The notes below the pieces were generated by a model, which saw only the letters and a list, made by a program, of their open reading frames with translations, was not told the origin of the DNA and searched no databases. A stretch of DNA of 64,000 nt from Primula veris (lineage: Eukaryota; Streptophyta; Magnoliopsida; Ericales; Primulaceae), in the NCBI GenBank assembly GCA_963682055.1, contig OY821747.1:26348126-26412125 (forward strand), in the 5' to 3' direction. Of this stretch, positions 1-12,025 are shown piece after piece. Position 1 is the stretch's first letter; every line of letters begins with the position of its first letter. The translations under genes were made by a program, and so were the position numbers.

Positions 1-3000
1 TTTCACTCTTCCGCTTACTTTTTCCTGGAGAAATACAGTTTTTAGGAGAGTTTTTTGCGCTAAGGGGTTTAAGTGCTTGGGTAAAAGGAAAATCAGTTTT
101 TTTTTCTGGACTGCTGAGTGAACATGGCTTCCCAAGAAATATAGATTCATCGTGTATTTCTGATAATTCACTTTTAATCTGTTCATGATACTCTGTCTCG
201 TGTTCGAAAAAATGTGAAACTGCTTCAACAAATTTTCCACCCGAGATTCTAATAAGCTCAACCATCTGATCCCGAGTGACCCAAGAAGGTAAACAGTCAC
301 GAAACTGACGAATAATCTCCTCTCTCTCATTTTCATTTAATAAATCGGTATCTTTATTCTTATCGAAATCATTTTTGGTTTTGAGATCATTTGATTGGTC
401 TTCTTTTAATCGCTGAAATCCCATCAAAAACTCTTGTTTATTAGCCATTTCGTCAACCAAACCAGCAAAATGCTTTCTCATGGAATTCGCGTGTTTGCTA
501 TCGAGTTTCTCAATATCGACACCAACTGTTGGCAAAACGCATTTTGGTTTTAGAAACTTAATATATTCCCTAAGTTCGTCGTAATTTGAATGCTCACTAT
601 ACGGAACAAGATGTATCTCACACACGTCTTTTTTCCTTACAGAAAATTTATTACGTTTTACTTCATAAGTCCAACCTGTGGGGACAAAACCAACAACCTT
701 AGAATACCCTTTCTCGTTCATGATCTCTCTCATCTTCACAAAGTTGGGTCGAAAGTACGGCCACGTTTCCCCCAAAATATTCCACCCAACAACATGAACA
801 TCACTTTCTGATTCTTCTTCGGTAAAAATCCCGTCCTTGGTTAGCCCTAAAACATTCAAAATACTCAATTTCCTGCTATCTACACAAATCTTTTTATCAC
901 ACCTACTAGCGATTTCTTGTAAAATCTTTTCTTTTCCAATAACATAAGTAGCAACAAGAAACAAAACAGATTTTACAGAACCCTCGTTTTCACCACTGGT
1001 TTTTTCTATCACACTCACAACATGATCAATGGACTCTTGTTGCGACGGGAAAACGAATTTTGGGTTGCAATAAGTAGTATCCAAAAATACCGCTTCAGAA
1101 CCAACAAATTCATTCAAAATAGGTACTAATTTCATTTCATCACAGTACCGAAAATCGCCAGTATGCACATACCGCTCGATTTTGCCACCGTCTATAGGAA
1201 CTTTAAACAAGAACTGAACAGCACCAGGGCAGTGATTTGCATCCACAAGTGCCACCTCACACCCATCAATAGTAACCGGATTCGAGACCTATTGGTATAA
1301 AAGAATTTGGACTAAAATTATTGTTTTCTAAAAGATTAATGAAGAGCAACACTGTGTAGCAAGATCGAGTGGAAACAAGACAGGTAATAAGTTGTGGCAT
1401 CACAATTTTTTCAAACATTTAGAACTTAAAAGTATTAGTGCGGACCACTGGAAACATGGTGCCACTAGCCAGGTAAGTTTATCAGGTTTCCAGTTATGTT
1501 CTCGATCTTGCTACAAACATTACCGTTATATTAATTTGATTACTCTCTTGTATTTTAAAGCTATATTTTTTTAAAAGGTGCCAAATAAATTCAGCAACTC
1601 ATCAAGCAATTATTAATTCCGCTACTGAATAAACAAATATATTTTCCTAATGTGTCTAATATTCTGGAAAATGTAAATGGAACACCAACAAATAATTAAT
1701 TAAAGGACTTGGATTACGAGATAAATGATGATTTATCACCAAAAGATTAAGCCTTTTAAACCTACTTAGGATTAATTCCATAACACGACTAAACTAAACA
1801 ATTACTTATCAATGTCAAACTTTCAGTACCTGTAAAGAGACAAAAGAAGGGTTCACTTTGAGAACTTGAATCAGACGATCAGCAGTGTTTTCGAAGCAAA
1901 AGATTATGCCTTTAAACGCATTAGGGGTAGTTCCATAACAGAAGTAAACCTAATCTTTAACTACCAAAGTAAAATTCTAAGTACCTATCAGGGGTAGTTC
2001 AGTAAGACAAGTGAACCTAATTCTAACTACCAAAGGGCTCATTTTGAGAAGTTAAATTGGAAGATTATCAGTGATTTCAGAGCAAAAGTACGGGTAATGC
2101 TGTAAGTCAACAAAAATAAACTTTACTAATCAATGTCAGACTTTAAGTACCAGCAGAGAAAAAACAAACAAAGGGTTAAACTCAGAAGTACGCATTTAGA
2201 CCAGTTAGGGCTGATGCACCAAACAATTTTTACTAATCAGTGTCGAATACTAAGTATCCATAATGAGAAAACAAACAAAAGGCTCACTTTGAGGATTTAA
2301 TTTAGAGACTATCATTGATTTGGGAGCAAAACTGCATGCACAAATGTCAACCTCTGTTTCTGCTGCTGCAGGCTAGAACTTATGTCCTAATAAATCTCAG
2401 ATCCTGACATTACAAAACTAAATATTTCCTAGTAAATTCATGTTCACATTACACGCAAAGGAAAATTAAACATAGGGCTTCCTCTGAGAACAACGAAAGA
2501 TTCAGACTGATAATTAGAAGACTAGCGGAGTATAGCTCATAATAGCACGAGGCGGCCCGCGAGCCTGCGGGTGCATGAAATGAAGACGGAGAAAAGAAAA
2601 TTTTAATCATAAATGTCTAATTCTGAATTCTAACTATCTGTACAGAGAAAACAAGAAAAAGGTTCACTTTAAGGACTTGAATTTAAGGGGACCAAAAATT
2701 AAAACATTGGATCAATAAACAGTAATAATTCGCAAACATAATCAAACCAAATCTTTAAACATAAATATCAAATTACTCCCTCCGTTCCCATTTAATTGTC
2801 CACTACGAAATTACGTGCAATTTTGACCGGCTTATATAACTTGTATCAAAATTGTCGAAATAATTTTTTTTTAAATGTAATCATAAAATTTAACATTTGA
2901 ACTATATGATCAACTTTTGAAAATTTTCATTCCGACAATTTTGATATAAGTTCTTGGCCGGTCAAAATTGCACGTAGTTTCGTAGTGGACAATTAAATAG

Positions 3001-4619
3001 GAACGGAGTGAGTATATATTAAATATCGGCCTCTTCCATTCCCCTGTTCCCAAACATGACAAAACTAAATCTTAAAACATAAATACCAAATTAAAAGTTA
3101 CAGCGGTGCCAAAAAATACAATGCAGTTTTTTTTTAACAAGCTTTATTCTCATTGCTTTTTAAAAGAAGCTTCTTGACCGAATATCCGATATCAAACGGT
3201 CCCTAAATCTTTAAACATAAATATCAAACTATAAGTACCTCTAAAGAGCAAACAAACAAAGGGTTCACTTTAAGCACATGAACCAAAAGTCGGACGGTGA
3301 TTTCGGAGCAAAAGATCACTCCTTTCGACCAACTCGCAGTAATCCCAGTATAATGATCAGAATGAAAATGAGACAAGAAATAAGAAACGGAAAAATCACC
3401 AGAAAATCTGAAACCATCAACAACGAACCTGGTGTCGGGAATAAGCCTAAATTGGGGGAAATCGGGTGGGAATTGGCCCCATTGGGGTAAATGGAGGGAT
3501 TTTGGAAGTGGGTTTTGATTGGCTTGGGATGAGAGTGAGTTTAAGGACCATAACACAACTAAACTAAATATTTAAATTCAACGTAAAGTTCCAAACATAA
3601 CAAAACTAAATCTTTAAACATAGATACATACATATCAAACTATAAGTACCTTTAAAGACCAAACAAACAAAGGGTTCACTTTTAAACATAACAAAACTAA
3701 TTCTTTAAACATAAATATCAAACTATTAAAAGTACCTTTAAAGATCAAACAAACAAAGGGTTCACTTTTAAACATAACAAAACATAACAAAATATAACAC
3801 AACTAAATCTTTAAACATTAAATCAAACTATTAAAAGTACCTTTAAGGAGCAAACAAAGAAAGGGTTCACTTTTAACACTTGAACCAAAAGCCGAGCGGT
3901 GGTTTCGGAGCAAAAGATCACGCCTTTCGACCAACCCACAGTAATTCCAGTATAATGATCAGAGTGAAAATGTGACAAGAAATAAGAAACGGAAAAATCA
4001 CCCGAAAATCTGAAACCATCCGCAACGAACTGGGTGTTGGGAATAAGCTTAAATTGGGGGAAATCGGGTGGGAATTGGCCCAATTTGGGTAAATGGAGGG
4101 ATTTTGGAAGTGGGTTTGTGTTGGATTGGGATTAGAGTGAGTTTAAGGACCATAACACAACTAAACTAAATATTTAAATTCAAGGTAAAGTTCCAAACAT
4201 AACAAAACTAAATCTTTAAACATAAATATCAAACTAAATCTTTTTAAGAAAAAAAAAAGTACCTTTAAAGAGCAAACAAACAAAGGGTTTACTTTAAGCA
4301 CATGAACCAAAAACCGGGCGGTGATTTCGGAGCAGAAGATCACACCTTTCGACCAACTCGCAGTGATCCCGGTATAATGATCAGAATGAAAATGTGATAA
4401 GAAATAAGAAACAGAAAAATCACCGGAAAATCTGAACCCATCAACAACAAACCGGGTATTGGGAATAAGCTTAAATTGGGGATAATCGGATGGGAATAGG
4501 CCTAATTTGGGAAAATGGAGAGGATTTGGAAGTGGGTTTTGATTGGATTGTGATGAGAATGAGTTTAAGGCGGTGGTGAAGAGAGTGGTGGAGTTTAGGG
4601 TTAGGGTTCCGGTGGACAT
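1..4619 (-). CDS. LIG6: DNA ligase 6, N-terminal metallo-beta-lactamase/beta-CASP part (partial)
   Basis: Two exons are in the window: exon 1 at 4619-4263 (119 codons, ATG at 4619, donor GTACTT) and exon 2 from 1288 to the window edge (about 429 open codons, acceptor AATAG). They join in phase. Exon 1 carries the metal-binding motif SHFHSDHYTG. Exon 2 carries DANHCPGAVQFLF, HTGDFRYCDEM, DTTYCNPKFVFPSQ, VGFVPTGWTYEVKR and VPYSEHSNYDELREYIKF, which are SNM1/Artemis-type MBL and beta-CASP motifs. A UBA-like stretch follows (LPSWVTRDQMVELIRISGGK). This order matches plant LIG6, a DNA ligase linked to double-strand break repair and seed longevity that has an SNM1-like N-terminus. The ATP-dependent ligase domain would lie left of base 1 and is not seen. 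A stand-alone SNM1 paralogue is the main alternative, but the UBA-like segment argues for LIG6. Intron 1 (1289-4262) is filled with duplicated exon pieces. Confidence 0.85.
2776..3012. mobile_element. Stowaway-like MITE
   Basis: The element is 237 bp, begins CTCCCTCCGTTCCC and ends in the inverted equivalent (ggaacggagtgag). It is flanked by TA on both sides (2774-2775 and 3013-3014), the Tc1/mariner Stowaway target duplication. The inverted repeats extend well inward (ttaattgtccactacgaaa against tttcgtagtggacaattaa). It has no coding capacity. It lies within LIG6 intron 1. Confidence 0.85.
3239..3548 (-). pseudogene. Duplicated 3' half of LIG6 exon 1, copy 1
   Basis: This copy lies inside LIG6 intron 1. 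It encodes the same product as the end of exon 1, from about NSLSSQ through DTRFVVDGFRFSGDF and SHFHSDHYTG to the donor GTACTT at 3238. It has no internal stop. Homology to real exon 1 begins abruptly after the + strand word gagtttaagg, where the true exon continues but this copy runs into intron-like DNA (ccataacacaac). No start codon, promoter or acceptor is evident, so it is probably skipped in normal splicing. Its donor is intact and could give aberrant transcripts. Confidence 0.8.
3841..4149 (-). pseudogene. Duplicated 3' half of LIG6 exon 1, copy 2
   Basis: This is a second duplicate of the exon 1 segment with the same left breakpoint as copy 1. It keeps the HxHxDH motif in SHFHSDHYTG and the GTACTT donor. 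It has an in-frame TAA near its 5' end, where the other copies read SSQ, and several missense changes (for example ITVGWSKG for ITASWSKG). Shared breakpoints with copy 1 show that one truncated unit was duplicated again. The donors of the two copies lie 602 bp apart, and copy 2's donor lies 422 bp from that of real exon 1. Confidence 0.8.
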
Positions 4620-5759
4620 TGTTTTTAGAGAGCGAGAGAGACGGTTGGGTGGCGCCAATAATAACTGTGTTATTCTGTTTTTAACTTTTTATCAAACTTT
4701 TGATTTTAAGGTCGTGTTTGTATTAACCGAGTGGAGTAATATTAGGTATGAGTTTTCATATAAACCGACCACAAACTGCGTCGTTAGTATTGTTTTAATA
4801 TCAAATCATAATTGTTCAATCGAACATGCAGTTAACAAATTCATGTTTCATAAGTTTTTTATTTTATATTTTTACTTACCATGCCACTATGTCGGGTTTA
4901 TTACTATTTTATAGGTTCGTTTTTATTTTATTTTCTCTTTTATAACTTAGTTTCTTAAAATTTCTATTTTTACCTTGTTTTCTTCATTTTTTTGCTTTTT
5001 TTACATTTGTTTCTTATTTTTTCTTTTTTATACCTTAGTTTCTACTTTTTTCTGTTTTGGATCAATTTTCAATCGCCGAAACTTGGACACGTGGCTTTTA
5101 TGTTGCGGTTTTTGAAAGTTTGAAAAAAAAAATCAAAATTGGTCAAAATTGAGCAAAAAGAAAAAAAAAATTAGAAAGCAAAGTAAAAAAAGAAAAATTA
5201 AGAAATCAAAATACAAAAGAGAAAAAAGTGATGAAACGAATGTATCAAAAGGTATTAAACCCGTCTATGTCATTACTAAGTTTTAGTTTTTCTACCAATT
5301 TAGCTCCAACATACCATTTTTTTTGTTTGATTGAAGGGTCCCATGCTACCGACACAATTACAGTCAATATATATATATAAATACTAGCGTATGTGCACCC
5401 ACGCGATGCATGTGTAACGTGTACATGCGTAAATTGCTGAGTATCAAACAAAAATATTTAGCAACATAAACCTAATTATAAAAAAAACATTCATAATTGT
5501 AACAGAAAAAATAATGATACCGGTAAGGAAGAGAGAGCGTAGGGGAGTTTTTATTTTTGTATAGATTTGAATTTAATTTAACTGTTTATGTGTATGTGAG
5601 TAATTTTTAAAACTATATAGGTTTTTTTGTATATATTTGTTATATATATATATATATATATGATATTTGGAGATCTATTTTTGATATATGTTAATACAAT
5701 CACACTTGCTATGTGATATGTGAGAAAATGTGAATGCATTTCCGTCATTTTGTGTTTAA
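4620..5759. other. LIG6 upstream region, no gene seen
   Basis: This stretch holds the 5' untranslated and promoter sequence of LIG6 (minus strand) followed by very T-rich, then A-rich, DNA at 4920-5230. A (TA)n microsatellite sits near 5640-5661. No convincing open reading frame, RNA gene or transposon end was seen. Confidence 0.5.
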
Positions 5760-5774
5760 CTGTGGTGAAAAGCT

Positions 5775-5865
5775 GATGAAATATAGAGTTATGGTTCCGG
5801 TGGACATTGTTCTTTGAGGAGAGAGAGGCGGTTGGGTGGCGCCAACTATAACTGTCTAAATTGTT
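5775..5865 (-). pseudogene. LIG6 exon 1 5'-end fragment (second locus)
   Basis: The minus strand repeats the LIG6 5' untranslated sequence (TTGGCGCCACCCAACCG), the start region and codons for MSTGTITL, then diverges. It is a promoter-proximal scrap of LIG6 at the left edge of the first segmental duplicate, just upstream of an IRE1-like fragment. It is too short to code. Confidence 0.7.
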
Positions 5866-6686
5866 TATTCTGCTGTTTTGTGTTTATCAAACTTTTTAAC
5901 ATTTTTAAAAAAAAAGAAAAAGAAACTATTGAATTTTTTAAATGTCGTCATAACCAAAAATTATATTTGATGAGCCTACTCTAATAGCAACCACATCAAT
6001 AAATTCGAAATTCTTCTATATTTTAGCATGCAACATTGTTTCTTATCCTCTAGAGGGACATTTTCATGTTGTACAATGATTGATTCATCAATTTCCCTTA
6101 ATTTTCTTCTCAAACTAACGATTTTTCATTTTTAATTAGTATTTTTAAAAAATAATAAGAGGTACGTGCCAAATTAAAGTGAAAGAAGGTAAAAGGCGGG
6201 AGAGAGAAAAGTGAGATAGAAATAATGTTATTTTATTTGATAAGGTAACCATAATTCTAGGGAATTGATTTAGACTAGTTTTCAACTTGAACTCCATAAA
6301 TTTAAGGAAATAATGGCGAGTAGCAAACTCACACAATTTAGGAAATAATGGTGAGTAACTAACCGGCATAATTTGTTACGTGAAAAAAAACATTTGCATC
6401 TTGAAATACAATGCTACTAATTGTCATCAAATGTATCAAAATTATATAAAATGCCATTTAAAACTGCATAAACACCGTTTAAATTGCGTACTATTCACTT
6501 CTACCATCTGATCATCTCCGTCTTGTTCCGGATCAAGGACCCCTAATCCATCTCCATCAAATGGCGCATATGTGATTAAGTCTCAGTTTCTACTTCATAC
6601 CTTGCTTCCAAAATCCGAAAGACAATCTCACTGAATATGCTATCTTCGTTGACAAATCTGACCCGACCCTCCTCTGGCTCCACGAA

Positions 6687-7276
6687 ATGAAATTCTTCCA
6701 TTTTTTATTGAAACAAAAATATATTAGTAACTTGCCATGTTTCGAGCATACAACCAAAGAGATTTACATGAATCTGCTTAAGTTATTTTACACCGTTATC
6801 AGGAACCTTATAAAAGTCGACAACCCTCAAAACATCATCCGCGATTTTGAAGTTGAGTACGATTCTGACTTCAGTTACTCGTGCCTGAAATGTTGCGGAT
6901 TCAACTTGGATTATCTTATAGAAAAGCAATTTAATAAACAATACAAATCGTCTCCTCTCACCCTCCTTGTTTCGAATATTGTGGGAATGGTTTATGAAGT
7001 TAACCGCATGCATAATACGGGGTAGTCCACCGAGACATGAACCCAAAAAATATTCTAATCGATAACATAAGCAAATCATGTGTGAAGGTGTGTGATTTGG
7101 GAATAATCAAAGTGCTTCCTCCTAATACCTCTTCGATAGTTCCTGCTCCAGGTTTTGGAATCCTTGGTTGGCTAGCTCGACGGGTGCTTTGCGGGAGTCG
7201 ACAAACAAGAAGTGTTGATATGTTTAGCTTTGGATGTATTATTTTATACTTCATTACGCAAGCATCCATTCAGTGA
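6687..7276 (+). pseudogene. IRE1-type kinase relic, copy 1
   Basis: Two frames together read as part of the kinase domain of plant IRE1, the endoplasmic reticulum unfolded-protein sensor. About 6810-6930 reads like the hinge region (VEYDSDFSYSCLKCC then LDYLIE). At 7020-7090 VVHRDMNPKNILIDN is the catalytic loop, and CDLGI follows at the DMG/DFG position. At 7205-7250 QTRSVDMFSFGCIILYF matches the IRE1 signature QTRxVDxFSxGC. A frameshift near 7018 separates the two parts, the APE motif is lost (WLARR), and neither the glycine loop nor the RNase domain is present. It is a fragment of a gene, not a functional kinase. Confidence 0.75.
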
Positions 7277-8639
7277 TGAAATAAATCGTACCCCCTATAT
7301 AAATGTTGATCATATATTTTAATTCGTATATTAAAAAAAAAACTTATATATTATACAATTTTAATTCACTCTAATATCTCAAAATCTATACAATATGACT
7401 GCAGATGATAACTAATTTGCATAAAAGCGTCTAAAGTACTTTTGGTGTTTGTGTTCATTATATTATACTTATATTAGCACCTTGTTTGAATAACTCGTAC
7501 TATATGATTGATTGGGTGAAATAATATTTGCATGACATATATAGATGTTTGTTGTTGGTAAACTGATAATGATTGACAAATTAATAATTATATATCGATG
7601 ACTATAATATTTAATATGCCTTCTCGTATGTATTTTTATTTTTTAAAAAACTGCATGGGACAAAAAATATCTCTCATTGGCTTCTCATGTAAATAAACAA
7701 AATATATAATAGAAACTAGCTAGCTGTCACTGAAATTTTCGATCTGATATTGGTAAAAAAAAATTCAATCAACCACCATAAATAAAGATCCTAAGGACGT
7801 TGATGTTTGAACATAAATATTTCTAAAGATGATCATATTAATTAGTAACTTGTTTGATACGCTTTTTATACGGATATTTCTTGATAATAAAGTCCGTAAA
7901 AACACGTGAAATATCAGCTCTTCCTATATCAAATTTAGCACATACCTAGTGAAGAGTGAGAGAAAGTACTTTAGAAAACCCGATTGCATTTTTGAGATAT
8001 AGTTACTTGCATGTAGCTAGCTAGAGTAGTACGTGCCATAGGACAATACATTTTAACTTATAGTGGTTTAATATTTGCAAACATTTTCTTCCTTGAGCAG
8101 AATTTTTTGGTGTATACAAATTGAAATACTTATATTTATAAAAGCATGCATGTACGGTGTACCCCTACTCAATTACGATATTACGTATCACTCATATATT
8201 GCACTATCCACCTGATCGATTTGCTCTAATTCCTCTGTTTTCCTCTTGCATGTTATAATAAGTAGAGAGTTTATGTTGGACAATAATTTCCAACAGTTTA
8301 TAATGCTGGTGATGATGACGACAGTTTGTCAAGGTGACGAAGAATGCCTTGTTGAGAGACATAACATTGTTCTCGACAAATTTTCCGCTTTAACACATGA
8401 GAGTCGTTTAGAGGTTAATCGATCATATCATTGGTGATGCTGCTACGAAAGCAGCTGATGTTCTTTTGCCATCATAGATTATCGATCCCTAGATGTGTCA
8501 GCTGTCTTCCGATTATTTGTTTTGGCTTCTATAGGTGGAACGCGCGATGGCGTTGAAAAAATTATCGGACGGAAAACTGTTAAGTATGAAAAGTACTGTG
8601 CATCAAATGTCTCATTGTTTAGTATTTTGTTTTGAAGTC
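7277..8639. other. AT-rich part of segmental duplicate 1, no gene seen
   Basis: 7300-7860 is colinear with 11680-12690, including near-identical stretches such as ttttaattcactctaatatc and the gatattggtaaaaaa region. 7872-8640 has no counterpart in the second duplicate. A 63-codon open stretch at 8246-8437 has no recognisable motif and is treated as chance. Confidence 0.5.
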
Positions 8640-8689
8640 CGGTGAGGTTTTGGTACACGCACCGATGATATGATTAGGGTGCTGAAATA

Positions 8690-8780
8690 TATGGTTAGAG
8701 TTTCGTTGGATATTATTTTTTGAGGATAGAGGGACAGACAGTTGGGTGATGCCAATTATAACGGTCTAAATTGTTTATTC
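8690..8780 (-). pseudogene. LIG6 exon 1 5'-end fragment (third locus)
   Basis: This is a more decayed copy of the LIG6 start region. Reading the minus strand, the 5' untranslated segment and a mutated start region are recognisable by alignment with 4600-4670 and 5780-5865. It marks the left edge of the second segmental duplicate, and the following 8800-8990 remains alignable with 5870-6060. Confidence 0.6.
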
Positions 8781-9289
8781 TGTTTTGTGTTTATCAAACT
8801 TTTTGGCTATTTATTTATTTTAAGAAAAAGAAACTTCTGAATTTTTTAAATATCGTCATAGCCAAAAATTATATTTGATAAACCTATTCTTATAGCAACC
8901 GCGTCAATAAATTCAAAATTCTTCTTTATTTTAGCATGATATCTAGAGTGACATTTTCATATTATATGATGCATCAATTTCCCTTAATTTTCTCGAGTGA
9001 ATTGGAGTCCGGTAACTTTTTAAACTACTAATTTAATAATTAGTATCACTTTCAAAATACTTATTGCAAATTAGTATCGCTTATCAATATATATATAAGC
9101 CCAACATATTTACATAAACCCAACATATTTGGCCCAAAAAAATTTGACCAATACCAAGACCATTGACCGGTCTCCGCCGTTGACTGTCGGACTCCGGCAT
9201 TGATCGTCGCTGACCGAAAAATTAAAAAATTAAAAAATAGAAAAAAAACTCAAAAAAAAATTTGAGAAAAAAATGAGAAAATTTCAAAA

Positions 9290-10200
9290 AATTTAAAAAC
9301 TTGGAAATTTTTTGATAAATCCAAAAAAAAAAAATTCAATATTTTTGACAATCTAATACAATTTTTTTATAATCTAATACAATTTTTCGATAATTTAATA
9401 GACAATGTAATGCAATTTTAGTGACAATCTAATACAAAAATTTTGACAATCTAATACAAAAAATTAGAAAAAATAAAAAAATCCAAAAAATTGATACAAT
9501 TTTTCTAACAATCTAATACAAGTTTTTGTCAATTTAATACATATTTTGACAATCTAATAGACAATCTAATATAATTTTTATGACAATATAATACAAAATT
9601 TATGACAATCTAATACAAATTTTTGTAAATATATTATAATTTATTTGACAATCTAATAGACAATTTTTGACAATATAATTCATTTTTTTTGGCAATTTAA
9701 GACAAAAAAATTGACAATCTAATACAACATTTTTGACAATCTAATACATTTGACAATCTAATACAATATTTTTAGTAATTTTATACAATTGTTTTTACAA
9801 TGTAATACAATTTTTGTTGACAATGTAATACAATTTTTTTTACAATATAATCCAAGTTTTTGGGCAATTTAATACAAAAAAATTGACAATCTAATACAAA
9901 ATTTTGACAATCTAATGCAATTTTTATGACAATCTAATACATTTTTTTTTACGATCTAATAGAAAATCTTATACTTTTTTTTTGGTAATTTAATACAATT
10001 TTTTTTACAATTTAATACAAATTTTTTTGACAATCTAATACAAAAAATTTGAAAATCTAATACAAAATACAAATACAATTAACAATCTAAGTTTTTTGAG
10101 AATTTATTACAATTTTCTTGACAATTTAATACAAAACATTTGACAAATTTAATACAATTTTTTTTGACAATGTAATACAATTTTTTTTTGACTCAAGTGT
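9290..10200. repeat. AT-rich minisatellite, unit near GACAATCTAATACAA
   Basis: Roughly 30 to 40 degenerate copies of a 20-25 bp unit fill this stretch, each a core like gacaatctaatacaa separated by runs of T or A. It sits inside the second segmental duplicate and has no counterpart in the first, so it inserted or expanded after duplication. The variable units without distinct spacers rule out a CRISPR-like array. No coding capacity. Confidence 0.85.
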
Positions 10201-10267
10201 TACATTTTAATTTTTATTGGGTTTATTTTTAAATTGTCAATAGTCTAATACTCCTTTTTGATACAAG

Positions 10268-10491
10268 TTCTTATTAATTATTCACTACGAAACTACGTGC
10301 AATTTTGACCGGTCAAGAACTTGTATCAAAATTGTCGGAATAACTTTTTTCAAAAGTTGATCATATAGTTCAAATGTTAAATTTTACGATTAAATTTAAA
10401 AAAAATTCATTTCGACAATTTTGATACAATTATAACTCAATCAAAATTGCACGTATTTTCGTAATGGACAATTAAATGGGAACGGAGGGAG
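10268..10491. mobile_element. Stowaway-like MITE, left end damaged
   Basis: The internal sequence and right end match the MITE at 2776-3012 (right terminus ggaacggagggag followed by TA). The left terminal CTCCCTCC has been lost or rearranged into the flanking minisatellite. It is non-coding. Confidence 0.75.
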
Positions 10492-10974
10492 TAAATAAAT
10501 ATCTCCACCTATCTACATTAGAAATAAATAACCAATTTAAATACACCGTTTAGAATGCTAAGTGATAATAAATTCTAATAATTCTATTAAATAGCCACGT
10601 ACTCCAATTAATTCAACTTTCTTCTCAAACCAATGATAAATTAAAGTGAAACGACATGAGAGATAAAAGTGAGATAGAAATAATATTATTTTATTTGACA
10701 AGGTAATCAACACTGGCCCAATTTGTTACTTGAAAAAAAATATTTGAGCTACTCCTCTAACTGCTGTCTTGAAATAAAATATTACTTGTCTTCAAATGTA
10801 TCAAAATTATATAAAATGCCACTTAAAACTTAAATGCCATTTAAAAGTGCGTATCCTCCTTTCTACCATCTGATTATCTCCATCTTCTTCTGAATCAAAG
10901 ACTCCTAAGCCATCTTCATTAGGCATCACCGTAATTGCAAAAGTATGTAATGGTACAACAGATATATCACCGTA

Positions 10975-11540
10975 ATTACAAAAGGATGTAACGGTATAAC
11001 GGTTTTGGAGGGGACGTACGATAGTCGAAAGGTTGATGTGAAGCTCATGCTTAAGTCCTTTTATACAGTTTAATCAAAAGTGATCATAAAACTTATCAAA
11101 AAGAAATCCTCCGTTATATTGGAGTTGAGTACAATTTTGACTTTAGTTATTTGTAAATGAAATGTTGCGAATTCAACATAGATTATCTTATAGAAAATCA
11201 ATTCAATAAAGAGCTACTTATCCAATTAATTGAAGCAAATCGTACCTCCTCACCCTTCCTTATTTCGAATACTGGGGTATATATGTTTTCTGGGGTTAAT
11301 TTGGGGGCAGCAAGAGATGAAGCAAATAAATATTCTAATCGATAGCAGAAATATCTTATGTGTGATTTGGGAATAAACAAAGTGTTTTCTCCTAAGTTAT
11401 TGCTTCTGGTTCAGGTTCTGGTTCTGGAACTATTGGTTGGCAAGCTCAAGAGATGTTTTGCGGCGTAGGCAAACATGAAGCGTGGATATGTTTAGTATTG
11501 GATGTATTATTTTTAACTCCATTATGGAAATGCATTCATT
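10975..11540 (+). pseudogene. IRE1-type kinase relic, copy 2
   Basis: This paralogue of copy 1 preserves a different part of the domain. About 10990-11040 reads TVLEGTYDSRKVDVKLMLK, the end of the glycine loop and the VAVK lysine strand of IRE1. About 11120-11220 matches the hinge (CCEFNIDYLIE). About 11365-11460 reads CDLGINKV and then GTIGWQAQEM, matching the activation segment. Several stops and frame changes interrupt it. Between the two copies most of an IRE1-like kinase domain can be recognised, so the ancestor was a larger gene or retrocopy. Confidence 0.7.
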
Positions 11541-11640
11541 CGTAAGCCAATGTAAAAAAATAATTGATCGCGGAAATTACTTCCCTACGTTTTTATCACG
11601 AGGCGAAAGATATTTCTTCTGATGGATCCTATTTCTGCGG

Positions 11641-12000
11641 ATCATAAATTTTACTTTGTATATTCACAAGAAAACTAATATATTGTACAATTTTAATTCA
11701 CTCTAATATCTCAATAATTACAATATGAATTTAGATGATTACTAATATGTATAAAGGCATCCAAACTTTTGGTGTTTGTGTTCATTATTATATTAACACC
11801 AAGCGGAATGATCGAATATGATCATAAATTTTACTTTGTATATTCACAAGAAAACTAATATATTGTACAATTTTAATTCACTCTAATATCTCAATAATTA
11901 AAATATGAATTTAGATGATTACTAATATGTATAAAAGCATTCAAACTTTTGGTGTTTGTGTTCATTATTATATTAACACCAAGCGGAATGATCGAATATT
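11641..12000. repeat. 180-bp tandem duplication
   Basis: 11641-11820 is followed directly by a copy at 11821-12000 differing at only a few bases (for example aaaggcatccaaac against aaaagcattcaaac). The low divergence means this duplication is recent compared with the surrounding kinase relics. Confidence 0.9.
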
Positions 12001-12025
12001 ATTATATTCCCTTAGCACTTATAAT

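Larger units (their letters stand above)
1820..3860. repeat. Decayed array of LIG6 exon 1-end units in intron 1
   Basis: About eight further degenerate units appear near 1830, 1985, 2147, 2255, 2450, 2635, 3650 and 3735. They share an anchor resembling aaagggttcacttt, often preceded by a gtacct-like word (the reversed donor) and followed by a decayed stretch equivalent to gattttggagcaaaagatt. On the minus strand the better ones still read like WxKGxIFCSxITxxLLIQVLK, the segment just before the exon 1 donor. The array therefore derives from repeated duplication of one exon-donor segment. Confidence 0.65.

Noticed and set aside
8246..8640. Small gene at 8246-8437
   Set aside because: 63 codons, no motif, inside a decayed duplicate region, no splice partners seen.
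9290..10200. CRISPR-like repeat array
   Set aside because: Units are contiguous, AT-rich and degenerate with no constant-length unique spacers, and the context is a plant genome.
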